Source: Hirudo medicinalis (lineage: Eukaryota > Annelida > Clitellata > Hirudinida > Hirudinidae). From it: a stretch of DNA of 64,000 bases. Of the stretch, positions 27,329 to 60,420 are shown piece by piece; position 1 is the first letter of the stretch; each line of letters starts with the position of its first letter. Made by a program: the position numbers and the translations under genes. The notes below the pieces were generated by a model. The model was not told the DNA's origin. It did no database searches and saw only the letters and a program-made list of their open reading frames with translations. The DNA lies in assembly GCA_011800805.1 (NCBI GenBank), contig MPNW01000415.1, positions 36,926-100,925 of the forward strand, read 5' to 3'.

Positions 27329-29177
27329 ATTGCGAAATTAAATGTTTCTTTGCGAGGGAGTGTTATTTTTAAAAGGCAAGGATTTTCCAATAATGATTAT
27401 TAAAACTTATATTTTTATTCATTCAATTTCTAACATCGCGTTCTTTTTTTTTCTTTTTTTTTTAAGAAAACGTCTTTTTATCAATTTCGTGAATATAATT
27501 CGACAAATGAATTATGCCTTTTTGTCAAGGAATTAATACAAAAATTGAATTCATGAAACGGAAACTTAATTCGATTTTCTTAACGACACAAAAGACTGGC
27601 TCCAGAATGATGGTCTGGCTATAAAAGTATATTTTTAGAAATTCAGTTCAAATTATTTTATTTTCCAGCTCATGCTCAGAACACGACGTCAATTATTTTT
27701 TGTATTCTGAAAACAGAGACACGCTCCTAGATTTGTAATTAATTTAAAATGTATCGGACTAAAGACAGGTCAAGTCCAATTTTGCAGAAAAATATGACTT
27801 CATCGAAATATTGAAGCTAATGACTTTGCAATTAAGCTGGCCGTTTCTGTCAAAAAACCTCCACATTTTTTCAAGGGAAATTCGAGATACATCTTGTGAC
27901 TTTCAGTCCTGGGAAGCCGTAGTTATTTTGTGTGAGAAATTTCGGCATGTTGAGAGGAACATTACCATACATTAATAATTAATAAGATTAATTATTATTA
28001 AACATAAAAGCAAAAAAAAGCGGAAATGGTTGAAAACTAATGAACAACCCTCCTTATCGCGGAAATGTTTTCGTTCTCCAGGTTTAAAACCAATTAAAGC
28101 ATTTTATTATTAATTAACATAAATTATAAATTGCTGAAGAGTATCACGTGACGAGTTCATTATCTGTGTTTATATTTTTGCGTTCTTATTTAACATCGAC
28201 ATAACTATTTTTATTTGTTTTTTGGACGCCCGAGTGATTCTATTGAAGTTGCCGAATCCTAATTGGTGAATTAATAAATTATATGATTTTTAAATTATTA
28301 ATTATAGATGTAGTTTGCGGATCGTGGGTTATTGGAAAAAAGGTGTAGCAACTTTAACGACAAAAAAAATTGAAACATCTTGAATAATAAAATGACTTAA
28401 AATTACTCAAATTAAATTTTTTTCGAACTGCTTAAAACTCACAAGAAACAGCGTGTTAATCGGTTGCATTCAATCAATTTCAACCAACTTTAATCAAATA
28501 ATTGAATTGAAATCAGTAATTTCATTTTCTGAGAAACATACATTTGCTGGTAATTATGCCGAATCGAACTACCAACGACATCCCCATAATTTTGCGTCGT
28601 TTTGATGAGAATGAATTGAGATACTTTAATGAATAATTTGTTTCTTACAAATCAATAATCATTTCATTATTAACCCATTACAACATTATTAACATAATTG
28701 TGGTAAAATTTAATGCCATCAACAATGATCAACATAATCAATAAGTTTATGAAGCTATCCTAATAAAACTTGTTCGATAAAGAAATACTTGCTGCTTGTA
28801 GGTTACAAATGGTAGGTTAACGTAATTAATAACGTAATTATTAAAAATCAATTTCATTTCTGATATTGTTAAAACCTCGCATATTTTCTTGCATAAAGTG
28901 AAATCAAAGAACAAAGTGCTTAATTATTAATATTTATTATTAAGTTATTATATTAATTTTGACTTAATATGATTAATTAACCTCTATTATAAAATTGTTA
29001 GCCAAAAGAAAATCATTTTCACGTTTCAGTAATCATTGAATCTTGCGCAAGAATCATGATGATGCTTTTTCTATACTTTTTAACCAAATCAAATATGTTT
29101 TTTTTTAATTATTTTAACAATTTCATATTCATTTAATAATAATCATAATAATAATAATAATAATAAAATATTTTTCA
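27329..29177. other. Convergent intergenic spacer
   Basis: Lies between the 3' ends of the six-TM gene and ACE, and presumably holds both 3' UTRs and polyadenylation sites. An ATTAAA hexamer at 27399-27404 could serve the six-TM gene. Nothing else is recognisable. Confidence 0.5.
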
Positions 29178-37219
<8,042 letters not shown>

Positions 37220-37929
37220 CGCCTTAAATTCACTAAAGTCCTCACGATGTCGAGAAAATATGCACAACAACCTTTGGACTGTTTATCAAGCGGTAGTGTG
37301 CTGTGGTGTGATTTCAAATGGATTTCGTAATTTAAATTGCAAGTTGATTTAGATATAAAATTTGAGACAGTTAATACAATGAAAATGTTATAATGTGATA
37401 ATAAAATAGCTTACACAAAATTAGTTTTGTTCGTTTGTATTTTTTTCTTTAATAATAAAAAATATTTATTTGCAGGCGTGATGAAAACATGGTTTTTGGA
37501 ATTTGGAATGAAAGAATTTAATACAAAGTGGAAGGAATGGAACTTTGGAAATTTTAAAAACTTCCTTCTTCACTTGTTAATTCATGAAAATTCTCCAGAA
37601 TTTTGTAATTTTTTGCTTTCACTTTAAGTAAAACTTAACATTATCGTCAAATTTGATTGATAATTTGCGACCTCTAATTCGTGTAAATAAAGCGATTTAC
37701 AATTCTGCGACTTGCATCCCTCAGTCTGCCGCTATAATTGCGTGAAAAACGCGGATTAATTTCTTTTCTTCCACTTTTTTGTCTAATTTTTGTACTGCTT
37801 TAACAGCGCGGCCTTTGGGTTGAGAACCACTGATTTAGATGAAATACTTTTAAGAAATTGAAGACACAAATCGGAAAAAAAAGGCCAAAAAGAAGATAGT
37901 TGTAAATAAAAAGCTTGAAAATAAAATAA

Positions 37930-37962
<33 letters not shown>

Positions 37963-39219
37963 TAAATAATAATATCTATTAAATATTCAATGAAGTCCAT
38001 GCACAGCTTCAAAATGACCAAATTAATTTTTGTTGTTTGCTTCTCGCCAAAAATCAGCTGGGGAGCAACAGGAATCAGAGGACCAATTTATATATCTATA
38101 AATGCCGACGATGAGAAAGAATTCTTATTTCCGCAAATTGAAAGATTTAATATGTTTCATAAAGAAGCCATATCTCTAAAACCCGTTAACCTGGAATCGA
38201 ACACGTTACTACCATAACTAAACATTAAAAAAATACAGGCAGAATCAACATTCCTGGCATTTGCGAAATTCTGAAAAGTGAGTCTAAATATTTAACGAGG
38301 TCCTTGGACAGGATTTGCGTAGTTTTAGTGGTTATATTTATGCAGACAGACTCATAGGACATTTTAAATCATCCTCATTACATATCTAAATGGCCTTCAT
38401 CGTAAGAGGGATGCAGTTTATTAATGAATGTCACAAGTTAATTTTTAGAGAAATAAATGGGAATATTATAATATAAATCTATTACTACAACAGGAAATAT
38501 TTAAAAATTTCTTACATGTCAAATAACATTGAAACTCGTTTTATTACAGAGTCATTAATAGTTTAATGATTGATCATTATGTGATAGCAAAGGCTAAATC
38601 ATTGGAGGGCCTTTAAACGCTTTAAATATGAGCCTGTGAACCGAAAACGACTTGAGGGTCCACCGTCCATGTTTATGGACCCAAGGAGAAATTAAAGATG
38701 TGACGAGCCCGCGTTATTTCTTCTTAGAATTTAAAAAGAGTTCGATTTACTGTTAACGAATACCCAGATTTACTTGAAATCTCATGTTTAGGTTCTGCTG
38801 GATGTATCAACAATAGTTTGAAATTCAGACTTTATTCTGAATTCTTAGAATTTGTAACATGCTTAATCCAATTCTAAAATAAAATGTTCGCTCTACCTCC
38901 TAAAAAAAAATAATATATCGGTTTTCAAGGCGTATGGCTTTTAGAAACGTAGCTTTCACATCCAAATCGATTAAGCTTAGGTGGTCAAGCTCGTTTAGTC
39001 ACTTCGTCATCCTAAGAACCGTAGAAATTATAATAAAACCAATATTTTACTTGAAAGAATGTAATACTATTCATGTGAATGAATGTTTTTAAGGACGCCT
39101 TATTGTATAAAGTCGTGCGGCTCTGTTGCACGTCGTTAGAACGAGATCGTTTATGCGCAACACAAGGCTACGTTACACGACTAGCGAGAAATAACATTTC
39201 ATTTCATATTTTTGCAACC
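37220..39219. other. Divergent spacer between ACE and PHTF
   Basis: Two kilobases separate the two start codons and must hold at least the 5' UTRs and promoters of both genes. I see no clear TATA box or other defined promoter element. An (AAT)n run lies at 37930-37965. Short frames at 37427-37627 and 37990-38217 are AT-biased and not supported. Confidence 0.4.
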
Positions 39220-51920
<12,701 letters not shown>

Positions 51921-52692
51921 GGTTCCGAGCGTCGAGCGGCCTCGTTCAGAGATCTCGTCTCCGTAGCTAAATTTCTTTAGTCTTCGTTTGCATATCACAA
52001 GGACGCGTGCCGAGGCGAGCCGAGTCTCGTTTCTGGTCGCTCGGAGAGGGGATCACCTTCGGAAGTCTTAAATTATTCGAACTCGGATGGTCGTGTTTGT
52101 CCGTTCAGTTTTCGTCCGCTTATGATTTCGATCGACTTGTTTGTTTTGAATTTTGATCGTCCACATCTGCTCAACATGCTTCCATAGCAGGGCCGTGCCA
52201 TTCTCTTGCGTCCTGTTCGGCGATCTGAACCCGGCTCACGAGATTTTACATTTTTTAGGAACATCCGTGCTCTGTTTTGCGAGATGCTTTTATAGTTTTA
52301 TTTTGTTTTGAAACAAAGACAAATGTCGTTCAGTCAACATCTCTCTGCTAAAGAAGACCTGCCATGGCTTCGATTCTTTTATAATTCGGGCGATTTTATT
52401 TTACTATATTTTAAGTTTGTTCTTGTATGTCTGTGCATGCACGTTAGCCATGTTAGCCATGTTAGCCGTGTTACATTTTTCAGGGTACGACAATCACGGT
52501 GTACGAGTCAAATTGTCATGTTAAGCCGTCGATCGCTATCAAAGGCCGATTACCTCATTTGTTGTTTGAAAGTGAATTTCAAATTGTTCGGGGATGTAAA
52601 ACAATACTCAAATACAGTTTAATTGTTAACAAACAAGAACATTATTGGCAGATTTGTGCTGGAAATTATGGTGGAAAATTTGGATTGCTCGA
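51921..52692. other. Convergent spacer, PHTF and MAP9 3' ends
   Basis: Holds the 3' UTRs of both genes. A short repeat of GTTAGCCAT lies at 52444-52470. Open frames on both strands here have no motif. Confidence 0.5.
52395..52400 (-). terminator. Candidate MAP9 polyadenylation signal
   Basis: AATAAA on the minus strand, about 295 nt beyond the MAP9 stop codon. A plausible position but not unique; another AATAAA-like site lies nearer 52300. Confidence 0.3.
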
Positions 52693-55600
52693 TCAGACCG
52701 GTCGTGCACTGGAACTCGAAGGTCGCCATGGTTTCTTTCCTGTGTCATAACTGGAATATCTTCTCAGCTTGCTCTTGTATTCATCTTCTTTTTCTTGTTG
52801 CAGCTACAACTCAAGAAATTGCAACCTTTAATCGTATGACATGTGTTAAGTTAGTTATAATTGTAACTAGTGGTTTATTTATTCATTTCATAATATTCAG
52901 TCGTTCAGATAAAGACATCTTTCCATTAATGAGGCATAATGATCTTAATTACTGTCGCCTCACCTTTCGGTCGCACCACTCCAGGTAGCTTTCCATGGCT
53001 TTCCTTTCCCTGTTCTCCTTTTCTTTCCTCTTCAACTCTTCGCCCTTCATCGTGAGCGACTTCACGTCTTGCGATGACTTTGCCAACACCGAGTCCTTTT
53101 TCTTCTTCCTGTATTTTTAAGGCCGTGTAATTGATGTGCCACTAAATGCCACAACTGACTTTATTATTTAAATATGTTTTAGTCTCTTGGCATGGTGGGT
53201 GTTCTAATTACAGTAGCCAGGTTGACCAGATATCAGATATGCTTTTGGCCACAAGACATCTGTGGGCTTATAATTTCATGTAGGCCAGAATGCAGCAGTA
53301 GTTGTCTTAGTGGTTCACTTTAGCATGCTCCTTGTTAGCCATTTTCTTCCTTAAAACTCTTTTCATCTTAATTTTGGCTTAATTGAGAGCTCTGAGAAAG
53401 TTCTATCTAAAGTTCCAAATTCTATGAATTCTGAAACTTTTTAACATCGTAATTGATTCAAACTTAATTTGTGAAAATTCTTTTGGAAAAGTTGTGAATC
53501 CATTCGAGTAGATTTTGACTCTGAACATGTTGGATGGTAAAGTGATTTTGCATCTGATTGCTCCTTATTCGTTTGACAAATATTGTGCAACTAACATTGC
53601 CTCGGCTGTTTTGTTCCGTGCGGAGAAATGTCATCGAAATATCTAACAACTGTGTTTTAACATTCGTCTGTTTTGAAGTAATTCAACGTTGCAAAACATC
53701 CTTTTTGATAAAAAGTTGCTGGCTTAAATAAATTGAGTGAATTATTTTTAGAAAATCTTTTATTTTGTCAAAGATTGGCAGCGACATGGGGAAAGACCTC
53801 TCGGATAATGAGCATAACGTTGGACATTACATTTTATAAACCTGGTTAATTGTTCATCGCCAATTGCATAGATAGTTAGGTGATCAACTTAAACATTCAA
53901 TTTGGTTAATTAAGTTAATTAGAATTTGATGACAACTTAAGTGGATTGTTGAACAGTTGTAATAGTTGTAGTGAATGACTAGCTTTGAATAGTGACTTAA
54001 TAATTAATGACAATTTACCAGGCTTCAAAGAACTTTTCAGCCTCCTCTTTCTTCTCCTTTCCTTTGTTCTTCTCTGCATTTTCTTTCTTCATTTTCTCCT
54101 TCACCTTCCTCCTGAGGATGTCCTTCAAAACACTTTCCTTCGATTCCTTCCACTTTGCGAACATCTGTAGTCGGGGTTTGTTTTTGTTGAGTGCTTTACG
54201 CGAAGATTTAATTCGTAATTAAATTAAACTGATGGTAAACTCATTTAGATAATATACAATTATACATAATAATAATAGTAAAAATGATGATGATGATGAT
54301 GATATGAATAATAATATGATATTCGTTATCAGCTGAAATACCATTAAATGCTGACCATCACTTTGTTGTTAAATTGAGATCTCAGGAAATGAGAGTTGCA
54401 TGCAATCTAAAAACTGAATATACATTTCTGACATGTCTAGGTTAGTTCATGTTTTATGAGGAACTGACATATTTAAGTAATGCTAAATTTATTCAGCGGT
54501 TAGCAGAGGGGATGAATGCATTTGCAAGCTTAATCAATTTAATTGTCGAGAAAATAATTATAAATATAATTATTGTAAATAGTAAGAATAATAAAAAATA
54601 AAATTATAATTAATACTTATAAAGTCATGACATCACTCAGAATCTCCTGAGAATATGACACACCAGTTCCCCATCTTTCTTCTTCTGCATCATTTCATCT
54701 TTCTCCCTCTTCATCTTCTGCTCCTCCTCTCTTTTCTTCTTTTTCTTCTCTTCAATCAATCCCTTCTTGCTCCTTTTCCAGGCTTCAAAGTTTGCCTTGG
54801 AATCTTCCAGTTTCTCCTCCCTCTCCTGAAATTTAAATTAATTAATTAATTAATAATTCAAAATTAAATTTACCTGACATTGGAAAAGCTACAACATTTG
54901 TAATGTCATGTAACAACAATATGCATACATTCAACAAAATATTTGTTGCAAATAAATGAAAATTATAAAAATAATTAATTAATAAATTAAGAAATAAATG
55001 TAAAGTTTGATCTTAACAATTTCACATTCTGCTGCAGGTGCAATTGCAATTGGCTCGACTTTTGAGTGCCTTATGCATCCGTCGGATGTGATCAACCTAC
55101 CACTTACATGGCGCCCACCTGGTTTATAATATTCATGAATATATTTTTAATCATTCAAACTGCTCATAAAATGTTTCAACCTTCTTCAACTTCAGCTCAA
55201 GCTCTTTTTTCTGTTTTTCTTCAATTTTCATCTTCTTCAGTCTCTGAGTAGCGATCTTGTTCCACTCGTTGAACACGAGGTACCTGATGGCATCCGTCGA
55301 GGTGGCACTGCTCAAGTCCTCCAACTTTGGAGGTTCACCCAGGTATCTGGACTTAACCTCCTTCAAGACTGATGCAAGCTTGTAATGCGATGACCTGATG
55401 ATGATGATGATGATGATGAAGAATCAATGCAATTAATTTTAGCTCCTTTTGAATCGTTTTTTTTTAATAATCTTCCAAGTCCCAAATGAATCCAACTCAC
55501 ACTGGTTTCAACTTGGAAGCAGTTCTCGTTTTATAAATTGTTGCCATGGAAACAGGTTGACCTTCCTGTGCGCGCTTGACGTCACTGATGACGTCATCGA

Positions 55601-57779
55601 GTAGTTTTGATGATGATTTTTTGATGTCTTCTGTCCTGAAATCATGCAGAAACAATAAATTTTGTGATGAATCAAGTTGTGCCTTTTTTTTTAAGTAAAC
55701 GTTAATAAACTGCCTCCTAACCAAGTATCTCTAATCATTTGGATACATTTGAATAGTAACATTTTGTAATTATTTACGAGCACAAAAATTTAAAGTGGAA
55801 CGTTTGTAGCACTGCACAAATGTTGTTGTAGACATGCAGAGCAACATTTGATTGGTTGAATTTTGCTCACCTGCTGCTGCTTCTGCTGCCAGGTTCTCTC
55901 AAGAAGCTCCTGCAAACTGAGGTGTCTGACTCGGATGACGAGCCCTGAGATCGAGTAATTAATTAAGTTTTACTCGAGTTTGTTAATCGACACTGAAATT
56001 AATTAACCTATCAGTATTTATCTAGATATTTATTTTAAAAATAATGCACATGAATGCAAGTGATTGCGTCAAACAATCTCACAACCTTGATGAGTCCTGG
56101 GATGTTAAGTTGAAGTTAATCTAGTAACATGTCATTCATAATTGCACTAAAAACATTCCCATAACAATTCAAATGTCTTGAATTACTATGCATCTAGTTT
56201 ATTTTAATAAATTTCTATTGACCATCTGAAAACAAGCAACAAACCCTGGAAATCTTAGAACTTGACCTTTCACTGACAAGTTCCTCGAGACTCTCAGAAA
56301 CATTTTTCTTGATGGAATTCAAATTCTTCTGCTTCAAAATGGATTTCCTAGGAGTGATTTGAACCTCACCAAGGGAGTGTTTTTTAGATTTTGCAGCCTT
56401 TTCATTTTGCTTTCTGTCTTCTTTCTTTCCTTCATGAGTCAAATCAGACTTGTGGCTTTCAATGCTCGACGACCGACTCCCAGTCAGATTCTCTTTCAAT
56501 GAGGCACTCGATCGTCTGCTGCTCTTCCCACCAACTGAAGAATTTCTACTCTCAGTTGATGATTTTCTGTTCTCAATTTTTTGATGTTTTAATGTTTCCC
56601 TATCAATTTCATCATCACACCAAACTCGAGAATTCTTATCACTCGAATGTGTGCTGTTATCCGAAATAACAGAAGATTTCCTCCTGCTATTCAAGGACTT
56701 TAACGAATGTTTGTTCAAAGAAATATCATTCTTCATGTCAGGAGTTCCATCAAATTCATGGTTCGAGTATTTTCTCTCCTTTTTGTAAGATCCGCTCTCC
56801 TCGACTGACAACTTTCTGAAGGAATTTCTTCTGGAGCTCAGAGGCTTTTCACCATCCATTTCAGTTTGTGCTGGTTTCTTTTTGGTATCTTTGGAATGCA
56901 CTTTTACTTCTCCCGAAGATGATTTTCTTGGGGTTGAGAATTCATTTTTGTCATCATTTTTGTTTCTAATCAAAGGGGATGAATGTTCTTCTGATTTTTC
57001 AGAATCAATGGAAGTCTCTCTTTTCATTTTTCTCAGTATTTTCAATTTATTTTCTTTTCCTTGATTTTCTAAGTTGTCCATTTCCCTTGTGCTTGATTGA
57101 GACATTTTCCTTTCACCATTTGATCTAAAAGATTAGGTTTTAATCATTTGAAATGTTTGAATGAATTCAGAGGAATGCACCTTTAATTGGGGGAATGTAA
57201 ACTGTTTAGTAGCTTAATTCACAATTTTTGTGAACAAGAAATAATGTGTTAAATCTGAGAAATTGTAATTTAGCATTGATAATAAATAAACAAATAAGAG
57301 TCTTTATAATTTACGAATTTTATTTTAAGAATGGAATTTAGTGAAAGTTTAAATTTTAATTGACACTCTTTAACACATCGACAGACTTTGAAGTAGACAT
57401 TTTCTGAGCGATTTGAGTTTCTTCAGTAAACTTTCTAGGTGTTGAATATTTGCTGGATGGATTGCTCCTTTCACCTGCAATCACATTTATTCACAAAAAT
57501 AAACAATTACAGCTATTAATAACTAAAATAAGTGTTACTGACTATCTTTTGATTGCTGCTTCATGAGCTTCTTGAATTTATGCTTTTTTGTGAACATCTG
57601 CTCGTCGTCATCATCATCGTCATCATTGCCTGAAGAATTCTTATCTGTGTCTTCTAAACTGGACCTGCAGACATCAAACTTTGAAATCAATCTTTCTTAA
57701 ACAGTCTCATTATAAAAAGAAATTACCCTTCCAGAAAATCTAAGTCTTCTCTTTTATAGGTTTTCTTAAATGAGCTCAT
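52693..57779 (-). CDS. MAP9: MAP9/ASAP-like microtubule-associated protein, 713 aa
   Basis: Eleven minus-strand exons: 57779-57727, 57664-57543, 57474-57375, 57124-56245, 55944-55871, 55635-55501, 55394-55181, 54825-54664, 54164-54019, 53108-52964, 52803-52693, all phase-consistent. MAP9 binds microtubules of the spindle and cilium. The N-terminal half is acidic and Ser-rich low complexity. The C-terminal half matches the family: DAIRYLVFNEWNKI (vertebrate DNIRAAVYQEWLEK), then Lys/Glu helical repeats each carrying an aromatic W step (FEAWKRSKK, FAKWKESKE, FFEAWKKKKD, YLEWCDRK). It ends with KKPWRPSSSSARPV, like the vertebrate PPWSPPSRTV tail. Human MAP9 is about 647 aa, so the length fits. 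The exon 3 donor (after 57375) was chosen by phase and is the weakest junction. The symbol rests on motif order, not a search. Confidence 0.85.
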
Positions 57780-58848
57780 TTAGTTCTATATTATTCGTCC
57801 TTGCAAAATCCTTGCAGGTTGATATAATGTCACTTAAAAGTTAATTGACTTAGTACTTAATCATGTTGAAAGCTGAATAACAATAGAAAATGCCTTCCAG
57901 AGTTAATCTATAAAATATTTAATCTGAGATTTGCACAGAAATGCAAAAACCCGTCCAATACAGCTAATCCAAGTCGTATTATTTTCCTTAGCAACCATGT
58001 CTAGGTGTTGCATTTCACGATTGACTTTCTAATACCGCATTTTTTATGCTTATTAAATTAATACTAATTTAACATAACTCAATATTAATTTCAATAAATT
58101 ACTTTTGTTAACGTTAAATAATAAATAACAGATTACTTTACCAACTTAGTGATCATCCATAAAAACCTCCGCACAAAGGGAGTAGCCCAAAGTGGACTTT
58201 TGTGAAAGGGGGTGTTAAGACAATGTGGATGCCCGTGGATGTAGAAAATTTATGACAAATTGCGGATTTCTGCAAGGAAATCAAGTCAAGCCGAAAGTGG
58301 ATAATGCGGTAAGGGGAGGGGAGAGGGGGAGGGGGATTAAAAATGCGCAAGTTTTGTGTTTTTTAACGATTACTAGAACGAAAAATAGGCCGAGGCTTTT
58401 TAACCCATACATTTTATACACTAAATATTCATGAGCTCAATGAAGGGAGGAGCTAGGTTTTGTCACGAAAAGTGATGTGCCGCAACTTTCTTTTTAATTT
58501 AATTTATTGTTGCCTGTGATATAAAACTTGTACTATTTTTAATTAAATTATAACATTTAAATTATTTCCACATGATAAAACGTAGGATTCAATAAATTAG
58601 CTAAAGTTGTTGTCATGACATCACTAGTTAACATTGCTTCCAAAACGAAATGAAAGTTTGAGAACAATGCTCCGTCATGTAAATTTCAGAGAAGCCGTCA
58701 CATAAATTAAAGCTGAAAACAATATTTAGAATATATGTCTCTTTATTGTCCAATACGTACACATAACTTTAAGCAATCAGATGCTTTCTGATCTTTAAAG
58801 AATTACATCTATTTGAGTGTATCAAGTGTATCATTTAAATCTCACCAT

Positions 58849-59040
58849 TGGCACGCAGGTTAGCTCAATGAGATGCGTTCCAGCATGCGGCGGTAATGGC
58901 AACAGTCGTTATGTGTCGTGTTCGCAACCCAGCCTGCATCACCAAGGAGCGCCATCGGCTATAAAAATTGCACAGCGATTACAAAGTGCTTTCACATCCT
59001 ATTGCGATACATAAGGCACTCAAAGAGTCGGCTAAATGCA
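58849..59040 (+). mobile_element. tRNA-derived SINE, family 1, copy 3
   Basis: Contains GGCACGCAGGTTAGCTCAAT with a good box A (TTAGCTCAATGAG), then GTTATGTGTCGTG and box B GTTCGCAACCC. The tail has AAAGAGTCGGCTAAATGC. Clear homology to 23665-23856 through head, body and tail; the central GCGC...TATAAA block has diverged. Confidence 0.8.
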
Positions 59041-59214
59041 AATACGAATACCATCCATCGTCAGCACCATTGTTATCATCGCCACAACCACCGTCGCCAT
59101 GTCGATCCAATCGACACATCGTTTGAAAAATATTAATTATCATTACTATCTCTGTAATCATCAACACTACCATAGTCATCAACAAATACGCTGTGTTCTT
59201 CAACCCTTATCATC

Positions 59215-59285
59215 ATCCGTCCGTCCATCCATCCGTCCATCCGTCCGTCCGTCCATCCATCCGTCCATCCGTCCGTCCATCTATG
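59215..59285. repeat. CCGT/CCAT microsatellite
   Basis: Mixed GTCC and ATCC tetranucleotides, CCGTCCATCCGTCC, about 70 bp. Confidence 0.9.
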
Positions 59286-59482
59286 CAACGATTCACCCAT
59301 TCATCATCAGTTACACATCAGTAAAATAAATTCACACAGCCACCAATCTATTTCTCCATCCAACGTCTCGTTTCTTCCAACAAATATTATATTTACCCAA
59401 TAATTTCCACACCCATCCATTCATTCAGCCATTAACCCAACCCACTCGTCCTTCCCTACCTCCCTCCCTATCTTTTTAATTT

Positions 59483-59535
59483 CCATCCATCCATCCATCC
59501 CTCCATCCATCCATCCATCCATCCATCCATCCACG
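59483..59535. repeat. (ATCC)n microsatellite
   Basis: About 50 bp of CATC repeats with one CCTC interruption. Confidence 0.9.
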
Positions 59536-60109
59536 GTTCCATCCAGTGGCGGACTGGGAGATAGATCTTTACCTGGAAATGTCAGCGTAGAGGCGGTACT
59601 CATACATCGAAGTCATATTTTATTTGTTATTCTGCAGTGTTCACTAATATAAATGTATATTGATTTGCAATATAATTGTACTATAATAATACTAATAAAA
59701 CAAAAAATGTCATATATTACGCTACAGAGTGAATAATGTTTAAATTATTGTTATAGTATTAATATTTTATTTTATTTTCTGATCACCAAAAATAAGCAAA
59801 CAAAACTAAAACACAAACATAACTGAAATGAAAAAGAAATGATGTCCAAAGGCAAAACCCCAAATCCAAATTCACATCCCGCTACATAAAAGAATGATTT
59901 TTTAGAACAAACGAAATAAAAACCAAGATGAGAATGTGTTTGAGATAAAAACAAGAAATTAGCAGATATTTCAGGCCATGCTCCCCTGATTTTCAAAATC
60001 TAAGAAACAATAAATTAAATCTATTAAGAAGCCAACGGCGTAATTATTTTTCAAGAAATTGAGCGATTGCTAGGTTATTAAGAGGAAATCTTCAGTTGTT
60101 ACTTGAAAT

Positions 60110-60420
60110 ATTATTTCATGCATGTTCCATAAGAAGGGCGCACCGGGAAAGCTCCCGGTTTCCCAGTGGGCCAGTCCGCTGTTGGTTCTATCAATTTCAA
60201 ATTGATTTTCAATACTTCACCGTCAGTCCATTTCAGAAATTTTAAAGGCCACACAGTGTTTAACTGTTTCTGAAGGTGTTTTAGCTGTGCAATCTTATCA
60301 AAGAGTTGAATAATTTCTAATCGAACGTTAAACTCTGATGTTTTCGATATAATTATTAATAATAAAAATATAGTTTTGTTGTTTCGTAATTCGAATAAAG
60401 TCGACATCCGCCCCTAGCGA
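60110..60420 (-). repeat. Possible dispersed transposon fragment
   Basis: On the minus strand it starts near GCTAGGGGCGGATGTCGAC and runs to GCGGACTGGCCCACTGGGAA with CCGGGAGCTTTCCCGG. A similar AGTGGCGGACTGGG occurs alone at 59546. The C/G-rich motif contrasts with the AT-rich surroundings and resembles a repeat module I remember from other invertebrate genomes. The fragment is not classified. Confidence 0.3.

Noticed and set aside
37990..38217. Short frame between ACE and PHTF
   Set aside because: AT-biased, no homology recalled and no splice context.
39079..39219. Upstream in-frame start for PHTF
   Set aside because: The 47 extra residues have no counterpart in the family, whose N terminus aligns with the ATG at 39220.
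58849..58935. Possible tRNA gene
   Set aside because: Box A and box B are present, but the acceptor stem and anticodon arm do not form and the sequence continues into a shared repeat body; it is a SINE head.
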